Shown: positions 7,865 to 16,608 of the stretch, piece by piece
Numbering within the stretch: the stretch's first letter is position 1
Layout of the letters: every line of letters starts with the position of its first letter
Assembly (NCBI RefSeq): GCF_004138165.1
Contig: NZ_RYFF01000026.1
Coordinates: 1 to 64,000, forward strand
Direction of reading: 5' to 3'
Length of the DNA stretch: 64,000 nt
From: Candidatus Chloroploca sp. Khr17
GTDB taxonomy: Bacteria; Chloroflexota; Chloroflexia; Chloroflexales; Chloroflexaceae
Translations under genes and position numbers: made by a program
The notes under the pieces: model-generated
The model's database searches: none
What the model was told of the DNA's origin: nothing
Seen by the model: the letters and a program-made list of their open reading frames with translations, nothing else

Positions 7865-8044
7865 GCTGGAAGCCGGTGCTACCCACCTGGCGGACGCCTT
7901 TACCGCAACGATTGTGCAGCGGTCAGGAAGTCCCACCGGCTGGAAGTCGGTGCTACTGTCTGTGAATGGTCAAGCTTGTTTGAAACCTTGTCCAAAGGCG
8001 CAAAGATCTCAAGTATCGCGACTTTCCTGGGTGCGTGGGTGCTT

Positions 8045-10030
8045 TTACGTGTGGGGCTCCCCTAGCGCACTCGGCACTTCGCCCACATAGGTTACGACCA
8101 GGCGCTGGCCTGCACGGGTCATCGCCATATAGAGCTTGCGGGTATTATCGCGGATCTGCTCGGCTCGTTCCTCTTCAGATAACCGCAGGCTCCCTTCGGC
8201 TTCAAGCAGACGATGGATGCCGACAAGAAAGACAATCGGGCTCTCCAGGCCAGTCGCTGAACCAAGTTGGCAGACGCGGATCTGTTCCGGCTGCACTCCT
8301 TCTTTGGGATGGGTCACATGCGCCGTCCCAAATTCAGCCCTGAGTCGGGTGAGCAGCCGGTTCGCGCCTTGCCAGTCGGCGTGCAAAATCAAGATATGCT
8401 CAAGCGGTGTCTCAGCCGCAACCAGTGCCTTGACCTCCTTGACGACCCGCGTGAGTTCATCCTGTTCACTGGTGAGGGCAACGACGTTAGGCGGCAAGCC
8501 ACTCGGCGTTTGCTGCACATTGGCGGCAATGAGTGCCTCTTCATCGTCGGGTAGGCGGTGCTGATAGAAGCGGGTCGCAAAGGCCAGAATCTCTCTGGTT
8601 GTACGATAACACCGGTCAAGACGGCGGGTATGACCACGTACATTGAAGCCACTGGCGAGCCATGATTGGCGTCGTTTGAGGAAGCCCTGGGTCGGATCGG
8701 CGACCAGAAAAATCTGCCCCCGCTGCACTGGCAAAACGCGCTTGATAATCGCAAACCAGATCGGGGCAAAAAACTGAGCCTCGTCAATCAAGATAACATC
8801 ATAGGTTGGTATGTGCGGGTCTTCTTCGATCAAAGCGCGCCAGATACGGCGCGGCACATCACCAAAATCGAGCCTTTCTTTTGCGTTCAACAGGTGCTGA
8901 TAGGTCAGAATCGCCTCGTACACGCGGTCACGCATCGATTCTTTGAGCGCAAAGCCGCGGCCACTGCGATCGGCCTCGCGATAGCCCTGGCGTGTCGTAA
9001 TCAAACGATCTTTGAGCCAATCAATTTCGCTCTTGAAGAGATCAAGCGAAATCGACGTATCGGCGAGGTGTTGCTGCCAGGCTTGCTGCAGAAGCGCACG
9101 CTGTTCATACTCTTTGATCAAACGCGGCCTGGGCGATGCAGGCCAATACGTGAAGCACCACCCCAAAAAAGTTCGCCATTCGACGCCCTGATCGCCCCCG
9201 CTTAAGACGCGATACCGATGCTGGAGATCGCGGATAAGGGGACGATTGTGGGTCAAGACGAGCATCCGCTTGCGCGGAAAAAACTGACGGAGCAAGCGCG
9301 CTCGATAGAGCAGGAGCAGTGACTTGCCGCTGCCTGCTACACCATTGACAAGTTGCAGGTGCAACTCGTGGCTGGCTTCTTCAGCCTCTTCGGAGAGGGC
9401 AAGATCATATTTGAGCACCCACTCTTGCTGGTAACTGAGCAGATATTCGGTCAGCACTGGTTCGGTGGCGCGCACCAGTGGTTGGCGGATGGTAAGCTGG
9501 GAAGGAACAATGATCTCTGGACTAAAGGCGCGTCGCAAGCGCTCGAAATGCTCGGGTGTGCAGCGCGAACCAAGCCGGGACACGAGCCAGGGTAAAAACG
9601 CCTCACTAGTCAGATCCTCGCGGGCACCCCAGACAACGCCTGGTGGAGGGTCGCCCAGGGCCGCCTGCAGATCGACGACCGGTATGCCTGGGAAGAGGAT
9701 GAGGCCAGGAATGGATGCGAGGGCATCGGCAACATCCAGGTGCGTCCGAAACTGATTGAGGGCCTCTGTTTCCGTGGTTCCGGGCACGATAGCTTCGGCA
9801 AAGAGACCTTGCTGATGCGCCTGACGCAGATCGGTGAGGGTGGCAGGGACGACAGTGATCAAGGCGCAGCGCTCTTCCTGCGTATAGACCAGGAAGGAAG
9901 GCCCGTGATCCTGGATAGTCAGCCGTTGCCAGATAACAAAACTCTCAGGAAGTTGTTTGAGGAGCCGAAAGACGCGAATCGTTTCGCGTGGATATGAGCC
10001 AACCGGATGTTCGGGAAGAATCTTTGCCAT
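8045..10030 (-). CDS. UvrD-like SF1A helicase with NERD-like N-terminus
   Basis: A 661-residue helicase. Walker A is GVAGSGKS at residues 230-237, Walker B is LIDEAQFF (about 417), then GQIFLVADPTQGFLKRR (motif III region), LDRCYRTTREIL (motif IV) and the UvrD C-terminal KLYMAMTRAGQRL (motif VI). The first 200 residues resemble the NERD-type domain found before UvrD helicases, but the usual D...E-x-K nuclease residues are not evident (GPSFLVYTQ...ALITVV), so nuclease activity is doubtful. It is the second gene of a two-gene operon, 21 bp after the Dna2/Nam7-like helicase. A role in DNA repair or defence is possible; nothing in the window decides. Confidence 0.8.
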   Translation of the reverse strand: MAKILPEHPVGSYPRETIRVFRLLKQLPESFVIWQRLTIQDHGPSFLVYTQEERCALITVVPATLTDLRQAHQQGLFAEAIVPGTTETEALNQFRTHLDVADALASIPGLILFPGIPVVDLQAALGDPPPGVVWGAREDLTSEAFLPWLVSRLGSRCTPEHFERLRRAFSPEIIVPSQLTIRQPLVRATEPVLTEYLLSYQQEWVLKYDLALSEEAEEASHELHLQLVNGVAGSGKSLLLLYRARLLRQFFPRKRMLVLTHNRPLIRDLQHRYRVLSGGDQGVEWRTFLGWCFTYWPASPRPRLIKEYEQRALLQQAWQQHLADTSISLDLFKSEIDWLKDRLITTRQGYREADRSGRGFALKESMRDRVYEAILTYQHLLNAKERLDFGDVPRRIWRALIEEDPHIPTYDVILIDEAQFFAPIWFAIIKRVLPVQRGQIFLVADPTQGFLKRRQSWLASGFNVRGHTRRLDRCYRTTREILAFATRFYQHRLPDDEEALIAANVQQTPSGLPPNVVALTSEQDELTRVVKEVKALVAAETPLEHILILHADWQGANRLLTRLRAEFGTAHVTHPKEGVQPEQIRVCQLGSATGLESPIVFLVGIHRLLEAEGSLRLSEEERAEQIRDNTRKLYMAMTRAGQRLVVTYVGEVPSALGEPHT

Positions 10031-10051
10031 AACGGTTTCGTAACGCTGAGC

Positions 10052-11851
10052 TCAGGTGATGCTCGGGTGGGCGCAACTGGCAAGCAGATCACGCCATAAT
10101 TCAAGCCCGTGTTGTGATGTTGCCTCACCAGGGCGCGCCTCAAGCACGTGACGACTGCCCACGATAATCAATTTGTGACGTGGGCGCGTGATCGTCACAT
10201 TGAGACGTTCAGGTTGGAAGAAAAAATCGGCCACGTCAGTGACAAACCTCGCATCGGAACTCGTCAGTGACACAATGATCACATCGCGTTCCTGGCCTTG
10301 CATGCGTTCAACGGTATCGATCACCAGCGCACGGCGCTCTGCATTATGCTCGGGCAGGGCCTGACGCAACCGATTGCGGATGGCCCGACTCTGGGCGCGG
10401 TAAGGTGTCACCACGCCGATTTCGGCAGGCGCTACTCCGCACGCCAGCAGGGTAAGGATGAGCTCAACCACGAGTTGCGCTTCCTGTTCATTGCGCGTGG
10501 TGGCGTTCCGATGCCCAAGATCAACAAAGACCTTCGGCGTGGCTGGATCAAGAATGTTGGCAAAGCGCTCGGGCGGCTGCGCATAGCTGATGCGCCGCGA
10601 ACCGATGCCTTCGGCGGGCACCAGGCGTCCCGCATAAAAGGTCGTGCTTGGCCAGGCGGCCAGCACATCGTTGAGGCGATAGGTCTCTTCGAGCATCGTA
10701 TCGAAGCCACGGTCAACTAGCACACCAAAGACCGAATCGCGCAGCATCTTGTCGCCATAGCGCGTCGCCAGGACGGGCGGTAGTTGCTGATGATCACCCA
10801 CGAAAATGGCCCGCCGCGCCACGAGCATCGCCATAATCGCCAACGGGAGCGTGATCTGACTCGCTTCGTCAATGATCACCGTCTCGAATTCGACCCCCTG
10901 CAACCGACGTGTGCGGGTGGCAAATGGCGTTGCGCCAACAATATACGCCCCGGAGAGATCGCAGAGCGGCGACGAGTCGAAAGTGGCATAATGTTCGACC
11001 TGTAGTCCATCGGCACGGGACTCATGCCCGATCTTCACCGCCGTGACCGGTGTTGCATCCTCGCGTGAGGCGAGCTCGGCCAGTTTATTCAAGGCATTGG
11101 CGATCGCCCGATGGGTAAAGCACGTCACCAGGACGCGTTCGCCATCTTCGGCCAAGAGTTGGGCGAGGCGGGCCAGCACCACCGTCTTGCCGGTTCCCGG
11201 AGGCCCCTGAACCAGGTAGGCAAGATCGCTCGCATACGCCGACGCAACCGCATCGGCTTGCTGCGTGTTAAGCCCCCACTGTTCAGCCCGCTCAAGGGCA
11301 TATTCAAAGCGTTCGAGATCAAGGCTTGGCCGGATCTGCCCGGTGAGCAAGGGCAGCACTCGTTCGCGACCAGCTGCCGTATCGGCGGCTTCGTCAAGTG
11401 CCTCCAGGATGTAATCGCTCACATTGAGGTAGCCCTCATCGAGCACCCAGCCATCGGGTTGAGCGACAAAGTCAAACGCCGTGATCCCTGGTGCATCAGT
11501 CGAGACAAGCAGATCCGTCTCTTCATCAAGCTCGAGCGTGACAAGGAAGTTTGGCTCGGCGAAAGGGTCGCCGCGGCTCAAACAGAGCATGTCGCCCTCA
11601 CGAAAACGTGATTCGTTGCGACGACAGCGTAGCTCAACCAGACCGTCAGGGTGAACCTTGACGATCGTGACAGCATCAATCGCCCGCCCTGCTGCAACCC
11701 GTTTCATCAGCGGCTGAGACCAGAGATGCTCGATCTGCCGGGTTGCTTCGCTCGCCTCGGCCCGCACCAGGCGGGCTAATTCGGCAATGAAATCATGCAA
11801 AACGGCATCATCGGGAGGCAAGGGAAGTCGGCCAGCGTCGGGGGTCAACAT
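10052..11851 (-). CDS. SF1B helicase, Dna2/Nam7 (AAA_11/AAA_12) type
   Basis: A 599-residue helicase with Walker A QGPPGTGKT at residues 215-223, VIIDEASQITLP (motif II), VGDHQQLPPV (motif III), MLEETYRLND (motif IV) and the C-terminal RMQGQERDVIIVSLTSSD and LNVTITRPRHKLIIVGS (motifs V and VI). The N-terminal 200 residues include a small beta-rich part of the kind that precedes this helicase core. No Fe-S cluster cysteines or RecB-like nuclease motif are visible, so it is a helicase only. It is the first gene of the operon. The 183 bp upstream (11852-12034) hold promoters for this gene and for the divergent permease gene. Confidence 0.85.
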   Translation of the reverse strand: MLTPDAGRLPLPPDDAVLHDFIAELARLVRAEASEATRQIEHLWSQPLMKRVAAGRAIDAVTIVKVHPDGLVELRCRRNESRFREGDMLCLSRGDPFAEPNFLVTLELDEETDLLVSTDAPGITAFDFVAQPDGWVLDEGYLNVSDYILEALDEAADTAAGRERVLPLLTGQIRPSLDLERFEYALERAEQWGLNTQQADAVASAYASDLAYLVQGPPGTGKTVVLARLAQLLAEDGERVLVTCFTHRAIANALNKLAELASREDATPVTAVKIGHESRADGLQVEHYATFDSSPLCDLSGAYIVGATPFATRTRRLQGVEFETVIIDEASQITLPLAIMAMLVARRAIFVGDHQQLPPVLATRYGDKMLRDSVFGVLVDRGFDTMLEETYRLNDVLAAWPSTTFYAGRLVPAEGIGSRRISYAQPPERFANILDPATPKVFVDLGHRNATTRNEQEAQLVVELILTLLACGVAPAEIGVVTPYRAQSRAIRNRLRQALPEHNAERRALVIDTVERMQGQERDVIIVSLTSSDARFVTDVADFFFQPERLNVTITRPRHKLIIVGSRHVLEARPGEATSQHGLELWRDLLASCAHPSIT

Positions 11852-12034
11852 AGCGCAACTTTCTCAACATGAAGAGGGCACGTAAATGCTCTGCTTGCCT
11901 CCGAATATAGCATGCCTTGCGCTGAGAAGCAACATGATACAATCGCATCGCCGTCTTGGCAAAACGCTGTACAATAGGGAACGGTTCACACGTGGCGGGC
12001 CTTGGTATGGGTACGCTTGAGAGGATGATCATAG

Positions 12035-13168
12035 ATGGAGCAGAAGCCTGACCGTCGTTCACCACTGGATCTGGTTAGTCCAGGGTTGGTTGCTATCGGC
12101 ATTCGTAGCTGGCTCTATCTCGGGGTCGCTGCGTTTGCCATCGCGGTGTTGTTCATTATGAGTGCGATTGGGAGCCTGGTGGTGCCGCTGGTTCTAGCAA
12201 CCGTCATTGCGATGCTCTTCTATCCCCTGGTTGATTGGCTTGAGGCCCGGCGCGTACCTCGCCTGTTCAGTGCGCTCGGGGTGATGGCATTGCTTGGGGT
12301 GATTCTGGTGGGGGCGCTCTGGTTGGCGGTTCATGGCATTCTTGGTCAGGGTGACCAGATCGGCAAACTTGTGCTGTCGGGCTTGCAAGCCCTTGAGCGA
12401 TGGACATCTGATGCCGATCTGCCGGTTGGCTTGTTTGACTGGGCGGTGACCAATGCACTGAATGCCGTGCCGCAGGTTGCGGCGGGTGTCGGCTCGTTCT
12501 TTACGGCCAGCTTTGCGGGTATGATCGGGCTTTTTATGGGCCTTTTTCTTGGTGTTTTCTTGCTTTATTATTTGCTAATAGATTGGCATGGTATTGTGGG
12601 CTGGCTAGCCCGGAATATTGGTCTGGCCCCTGCGTTGGGGGAAGTCGTGATCGCCAATACGACGAATGCGGTGCGGCGCTATTTTTATGCGCTGACCCTT
12701 TCGAGTATGGTCGTGTCGGTCTCAATTGGCAGTACAATGGCGCTGCTTGGTTTGCCACTGGCCGTGACGATTGGTCTGGTGACGATGGTAACGTCATATG
12801 TGCCCTATCTGGGGGCGATTGTTTCGGGCATCTTCGCCTTTCTCGTCGCGCTCGGGTCTGGTGGTGTGGGTTCGGCCATTACGGTGCTCTTTGTGGTACT
12901 GCTGATGCAGAATATTATCCAGACGATTATCCAGAATAAGCTGGCGAGCTCGCAGCTTCGGTTGCATCCTCTCGTGACGTTCATTGCGACGATTCTCGGC
13001 GGGATCCTGGTGGGCATTCTTGGGGCGATGCTTGGGACCCCTGCCGCAGCAGCGATCATCCGTGCCCGCGAGGATATTCTGCGTCTCCGCGATCCGCAGG
13101 AAGCCGAGCAGGCGCTTGCTGCCGCTGTGCCAGTCGTGATCGCTGCTGATCCGGATCCGTCGCGCTGA
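12035..13168 (+). CDS. AI-2E family transporter (YdiK/PerM/TqsA-like)
   Basis: A 377-residue polytopic membrane protein with about eight hydrophobic segments in the family pattern: two early helices (residues 22-65), one at about 83-105, then a soluble loop, and a dense C-terminal set from about 165 to 350. Family signatures include FYPLVDWLE and the QNIIQTIIQNKLASSQLRLHP region near residue 300. Members export quorum signals or small ions, and substrates vary, so only the family can be named. ATG after a GAGAGGATG stretch. It is followed 18 bp later by the DUF2231 gene and is probably co-transcribed with it and plsC. Confidence 0.88.
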   Translation: MEQKPDRRSPLDLVSPGLVAIGIRSWLYLGVAAFAIAVLFIMSAIGSLVVPLVLATVIAMLFYPLVDWLEARRVPRLFSALGVMALLGVILVGALWLAVHGILGQGDQIGKLVLSGLQALERWTSDADLPVGLFDWAVTNALNAVPQVAAGVGSFFTASFAGMIGLFMGLFLGVFLLYYLLIDWHGIVGWLARNIGLAPALGEVVIANTTNAVRRYFYALTLSSMVVSVSIGSTMALLGLPLAVTIGLVTMVTSYVPYLGAIVSGIFAFLVALGSGGVGSAITVLFVVLLMQNIIQTIIQNKLASSQLRLHPLVTFIATILGGILVGILGAMLGTPAAAAIIRAREDILRLRDPQEAEQALAAAVPVVIAADPDPSR

Positions 13169-13186
13169 AGATTATGAGCATGGCCT

Positions 13187-13627
13187 ATGTATGTGTTGCA
13201 TCCGATCACGGTTCATTTTCCGATCGCCCTCTTGCTTGTCAGTACGCTCTTTACGTTCTTTGCCCTGCGGCAGGTGCGGGGCGCATGGGTGACAAGCGCG
13301 TATCATTGCCTGCTTGTCGGTTGGTTCGCTGGTGTGGTTGCGGTGCTCACGGGCCTGTTTGATGCGGCACGGCATCTGACTGGGCCTGATGCGTTGTACA
13401 CGAATGAACTGATTGGTCAGGTGAATGCGCATGCCTTTACCAGTATCGCGGCCCTGCTTGTCTATGGGTTGGCTTTGCTGCGTCATCGTCGCCAACCCGA
13501 TCTGCTTGAGGATGCCGAAGCACGACGCGGCTATCTTCGTCTTCATGTGCTTGGTGCGGCGCTCTTGATGGTGGGTGGATGGCTTGGTGGCTACCTTGTT
13601 TATGTTGCTGGTCTGGGGGTACGCTAA
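13187..13627 (+). CDS. DUF2231 membrane protein
   Basis: A 146-residue protein with four predicted transmembrane helices. It begins MYVLHPITVHFPIALLLVST, the DUF2231 signature (HP.hVHFPI), and has a conserved His in VNAHAFTSIAAL and another in LRLHVLGAALL. Histidines placed within helices suggest heme or metal binding, but the family is not characterised. Its stop overlaps the plsC start by one base (TAATG), so translation is probably coupled. Confidence 0.85.
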   Translation: MYVLHPITVHFPIALLLVSTLFTFFALRQVRGAWVTSAYHCLLVGWFAGVVAVLTGLFDAARHLTGPDALYTNELIGQVNAHAFTSIAALLVYGLALLRHRRQPDLLEDAEARRGYLRLHVLGAALLMVGGWLGGYLVYVAGLGVR

Positions 13628-14289
13628 TGTTTGTCCAGTTTGCGTATGGGTTGCTCTATCTCTGGCTTGGTTTTATGCGTCTGATTGGCTGGTTTCGCTG
13701 GAGTGTGGAGGGCATCGAGCGGTTGCCTCCCCGTGAAGCCGGCGGCATGATCATCGCGATGAACCATGTTCACTGGATTGATATTCCGATTATTGGGGCG
13801 ATGCTCCCGTTTCGCTATCGTCTCTCGTGGATGGGCAAAGCGGAGCTTTTTCAAAACCCAGCGACAGGTTTGTTATTTCGTGCGATGGATGTGGTGCCGA
13901 TCAAGCGCGGACAGCGCGATCTGGCGGCCCTTGATGCGGTGGTGGCCGCCCTGCGGGCCGGCAAGGTTCTGTTGATCTTCCCCGAAGGTACCCGCGGGCG
14001 AACGGGTGTTTTGCGAGCTGGGCGCGGGGGCACGGTGCGCATTGCCATGCAGGCCCAGGTGCCGATTGTGCCTGTGGCGTTGACGGGCACTGAACTGGGT
14101 TTTTGGGGGACAATCAAGCGCCGTCCGGTGCATGTGACGATCGGTGAGCCGTATCGCATTGAGGTGCCCGTGGGGACGAAAATCCCGGCGGATCAGATGG
14201 CCCGGTTGACCGATGATTTGATGAGGCGCATTGCGCTCCTCTTGCCCGAGGAGCGACGGGGGATCCATGCGCCCAAGCTGGCCGAGTAG
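13627..14289 (+). CDS. plsC: 1-acyl-sn-glycerol-3-phosphate acyltransferase (PlsC-like)
   Basis: This 220-residue acyltransferase makes phosphatidic acid from lysophosphatidic acid at the membrane. The catalytic HX4D motif is in NHVHWIDIPI (H47, D52). The glycerol-phosphate binding block is IFPEGTRGRTG near residue 118, and the last block is VPIVPVALTGTE. An N-terminal hydrophobic helix anchors it. The ATG at 13627 overlaps the previous stop; a frame opening at 13579 would add 16 residues inside the DUF2231 gene. It is the last gene of the operon, followed at once by a perfect terminator hairpin. Confidence 0.88.
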   Translation: MFVQFAYGLLYLWLGFMRLIGWFRWSVEGIERLPPREAGGMIIAMNHVHWIDIPIIGAMLPFRYRLSWMGKAELFQNPATGLLFRAMDVVPIKRGQRDLAALDAVVAALRAGKVLLIFPEGTRGRTGVLRAGRGGTVRIAMQAQVPIVPVALTGTELGFWGTIKRRPVHVTIGEPYRIEVPVGTKIPADQMARLTDDLMRRIALLLPEERRGIHAPKLAE

Positions 14290-14340
14290 GGCTACGCTGA
14301 AAATGGGGGAACCTGGTTCCCCCATTTTCAGCGTAGCCCT
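14288..14340. terminator. Long perfect hairpin at the end of the plsC operon
   Basis: A 25-bp stem with a 3-base loop begins within the plsC stop codon (AGGGCTACGCTGAAAATGGG and onwards) and returns on itself exactly. There is no T-run. It acts as a bidirectional terminator or 3' end protector; it may have come from a repeat. Confidence 0.65.
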
Positions 14341-14356
14341 CTGACCAGAGCACCGT

Positions 14357-14435
14357 CGGGCTGAAGCCCTCGGCTACGGGTCGCGAAGGCCGGCTTCGCA
14401 GACGGTAGCCGAGCCGTTGACGACGACGGCGACCC
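14357..14435. repeat. Dispersed repeat GGCTGAAGCCCTCGGC, copy 1
   Basis: Contains CGGGCTGAAGCCCTCGGCTA and GGTAGCCGAGCCGTTGACG, which pair partly with each other. The same blocks recur, rearranged, at about 29985-30165. Non-coding spacer between plsC and the ABC permease. Confidence 0.5.
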
Positions 14436-14515
14436 TGGCGAGCTGACTTTGCCTTAGCCCTAAGCTGGCCGAGCGTGAGGAGTGATGAGGATCGGTTTCG
14501 TGGTACGATACGAGC

Positions 14516-15328
14516 ATGTCGAATCGTGCTCTTTCACGTGATCTGCGGGCAACGCCACGCGTTTCCGCATGGCTGTTCCGTCTCTTGCGCCGGTATGCCG
14601 CTGCCCTGGGGCTGATGGTGTTGCTGCTGAGCGTGCTCGAGTGGGGCCTCCCTGCGGCTGGTGTGCCTCGCTATGTGCTGCCTACACCGTCGCAGGTCGT
14701 GGCAAGCTTTGGTGATCCGCGGGGCGATCTCTTTGGGCACGCCTGGGCGACTGCGTCGGCAGCCTTGCTTGGGTTAAGTCTTGGTGCGGCGATGGGGCTG
14801 TTGCTTGCCGTCGCGTTTGTGCATGCGCGCCCGGTCGAGGATGCCTTCTATCCGTGGGTCTTGCTCTCACAGGCGGTGCCTGCGGCGGCCCTTGCGCCAC
14901 TTTTGACGATCTGGCTGGGCAATGGCCTTGCGCCACGGGTGGCGATGGCGGCCCTGTTTGCCTTTTTTCCGGTGCTGGTCAGTGCGGCACGTGGGTTGCG
15001 CGATCTCTCGCCCGAACAACTGGCCTTGATGCGTTCGTGGGGGGCGCATTCCTGGCAACTCTTGTGGCATTTGCGCATTCCTGTAGCCTTGCCAGCCATC
15101 TTTGCCGGGCTCAAGGTTGCGGCGGCGCTGGCGGTGGTTGGTGCGATCGTCAGCGAGTTGGCCGGGAGTGGGCGCGGCCTCGGTTTCCTGGTCAGCGTTG
15201 CAAGCTATCGCCTCCAGACGGATCGCGTCTTTGCGGCGGTTGTTCTGGCTGCCCTGATTAGCCTGTCGCTGCATGGGGCGATTGCGCTTGCCGAGCGCCT
15301 GATTGTCTTCTGGCGACGCCCTGGCTAG
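14516..15328 (+). CDS. ABC transporter permease, SsuC/TauC/ThiX type
   Basis: A 270-residue inner-membrane permease with about six helices and the BPD_transp_1 EAA-like loop (ALMRSWGAHSWQLLWHLRIP, then ALPAIFAGLKVAAA). The N-terminal part, WGLPAAGVPRYVLPTPSQV, is typical of permeases that pair with NMT1/THI5 or NitT/TauT binding proteins. It lies upstream of such a lipoprotein, with 175 bp between. In Chloroflexota a related RibX/RibY pair takes up riboflavin, and elsewhere the ThiX/ThiY pair takes up thiamine precursors. I see no FMN or TPP riboswitch before it, so the substrate stays open. No ATPase gene is nearby. Confidence 0.85.
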   Translation: MSNRALSRDLRATPRVSAWLFRLLRRYAAALGLMVLLLSVLEWGLPAAGVPRYVLPTPSQVVASFGDPRGDLFGHAWATASAALLGLSLGAAMGLLLAVAFVHARPVEDAFYPWVLLSQAVPAAALAPLLTIWLGNGLAPRVAMAALFAFFPVLVSAARGLRDLSPEQLALMRSWGAHSWQLLWHLRIPVALPAIFAGLKVAAALAVVGAIVSELAGSGRGLGFLVSVASYRLQTDRVFAAVVLAALISLSLHGAIALAERLIVFWRRPG

Positions 15329-15503
15329 GATACCATTTCAGCGTGCAGATTTTGGATTGCAGATTGCCACCTGTGGTCTTCCAATGCGCCCTGGCCACAC
15401 GGCCTATTGGCATAACATATTCGTTGCCGCAAAAGAACGCAAAGAAACGCAAAAAACAGGGAGACCTGATGTGCGTTGGTGTCCAATGGTGAAAGGTTGG
15501 CCT
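15329..15503. other. Spacer with purine-rich repeat
   Basis: The 175 bp between permease and lipoprotein genes contain CAGATTTTGGATTGCAGATT and GCAAAAGAACGCAAAGAAAC, low-complexity motifs. They separate two genes expected to be co-transcribed. No promoter or riboswitch could be recognised. Confidence 0.4.
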
Positions 15504-16544
15504 ATGTCGCGGGCAGTGAGTTCTATGGTTGGGTTGGTTGTCTTCGTAGGGGTGCTTGTCGTCGGTTGTGGCGCGCCAGCGCAGCCTGCTGTCTCGGTGG
15601 TGCCTGATGGCCCCGAGCAGCCAGTCGTCAGCATGCGGTTGCAGTGGTTTCCGCAGTGGCAGTTTGCTGGTTATATCGTGGCGTTGCTCAAGGGCTATTA
15701 TGAGGAGGCCGGCCTTGAGGTGACGCTTCACCCTGGCAGCCCTGATATGGTGCCGTTGCCGCTGGTGGCGGCTGGTGCTGATGATTTTGGCAGTACCGGG
15801 GCCGATACAGTGCTTCTGGCGCGTGAGCAGGGGATTGATGTCGTGGCCCTGGCAACCTGGTTCCAGGCGAGTCCGGTTGCGTTTATGGTGCATGCCGACG
15901 CGGGGATCGCTGGTCCTCAAGATTTTCCAGGACGCACCATTGGCATGTTCTACGGCGATAATGTCGAGACCGAGTATCTGGCGTTGCTGGCGGCCACCGG
16001 GGTAGACCGCACGCAGATCACCGAGATCCCGGGCGATTATAATATCGCACCGTTTCTTGAGCGTCGGGTTGATGTTTGGCCGGTTTATGCGACTGATCAG
16101 CCTTTTACGGCCCGCCGTGAAGGGGCCGAGGTTGATCTGATTCTCGCGCGGGACTATGGTGTCCAGATGATGGGTGATACGCTCTTTACCACGGCGGCGT
16201 TTGCGCGGGATCATCCTCGTACGGTGCAGGCCTTTGTTGCCGCTACCCTTCGTGGATGGCAGGATGCAATTGCCAATCCTGAGGAAGCAGTCGATCTGAT
16301 TTTAACGTATAATCCTGAACTTGACCGTGATCAACTCGTCTTTGAGGCTGCCGAGACGATTGTCCTGTTGCAGCATGGCCCCGGCGAGCGCTGTGTTGGC
16401 TTTAGTGACCCCGACGTGTGGGCGGCGCAGGCGACCCTGCTGACCGAGCTCGATCTGTTGCGGCAACCAGTGGCTTTGCCTGATGTCCTGCTCAATCAGC
16501 CCTTGCTTGATTTCTATGCGGCGCAGGGGCTTGGGTGCGAATAA
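15504..16544 (+). CDS. NMT1/THI5-like ABC substrate-binding lipoprotein
   Basis: A 346-residue lipoprotein. The signal peptide ends in a lipobox (LVVGCGAP, Cys at about residue 22). The mature domain starts VSMRLQWFPQWQFAGYIVAL, the THI5/NMT1 signature, and continues GYYEEAGLEVTLHPG and DFGSTGADTVLLAREQG. This family binds pyrimidine (HMP), riboflavin or related cofactor precursors outside the membrane. The ATG at 15504 has a GAAAGG site and gives a proper signal peptide; the longer frame from 15303 would bury it. It works with the upstream permease, but the ATPase must be encoded elsewhere. A terminator hairpin follows. Confidence 0.85.
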   Translation: MSRAVSSMVGLVVFVGVLVVGCGAPAQPAVSVVPDGPEQPVVSMRLQWFPQWQFAGYIVALLKGYYEEAGLEVTLHPGSPDMVPLPLVAAGADDFGSTGADTVLLAREQGIDVVALATWFQASPVAFMVHADAGIAGPQDFPGRTIGMFYGDNVETEYLALLAATGVDRTQITEIPGDYNIAPFLERRVDVWPVYATDQPFTARREGAEVDLILARDYGVQMMGDTLFTTAAFARDHPRTVQAFVAATLRGWQDAIANPEEAVDLILTYNPELDRDQLVFEAAETIVLLQHGPGERCVGFSDPDVWAAQATLLTELDLLRQPVALPDVLLNQPLLDFYAAQGLGCE

Positions 16545-16550
16545 GTTTTT

Positions 16551-16597
16551 GATGCAGCAAGGCACGGCCAGTTCTGCTGGCCGTGTCTTGCTGCATC
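16551..16597. terminator. Convergent hairpin terminator
   Basis: A near-perfect stem, GATGCAGCAAGGCACGGCCAG against CTGGCCGTGTCTTGCTGCATC, with a 5-base loop. It lies between the lipoprotein gene (plus) and the large secreted-protein gene (minus), and so ends transcription from both sides. TTTTT precedes it on the plus strand, serving as the T-run for the minus-strand transcript. Confidence 0.75.
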
Positions 16598-16608
16598 GAA
16601 AGCGATCT

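Larger units (their letters stand above)
7487..7956. repeat. 87-bp direct repeat flanking a MITE-like element
   Basis: Copy A at 7487-7573 runs GCTGGAAGCCGGTGCTACCC through ACGCCTTTACCGCAACGATT to CACCGGCTGGAAGCC. Copy B at 7865-7956 is almost identical, lacking GTG once and continuing five bases further before diverging. A partial unit lies at 7453-7470. The unit itself contains the palindrome CCGGCTGGAAGCCGG. Confidence 0.75.
7411..8044. other. 634-bp repeat island with no gene
   Basis: The gap between yigZ and the helicase operon holds nested repeats: copies of a GGCTGGAAGCCGGTGCTAC unit, an 87-bp direct repeat, a MITE-like element, a 12-bp tandem array and a hairpin, each listed separately. 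Frames are open in several registers only because the tandem unit length is divisible by three. I see no gene. Confidence 0.7.

Noticed and set aside
7447-7965. Open frames of 99-172 codons across the repeat island, rich in Ala-Arg-Pro or Gly-Thr-Lys
   Set aside because: They exist because the 12-bp unit keeps frames open in every register. There is no ribosome site, and the protein is only the translated repeat.
14341-14515. Possible FMN or TPP riboswitch before the ABC permease
   Set aside because: None of the conserved riboswitch cores could be found; the stretch is a dispersed repeat and a short leader.
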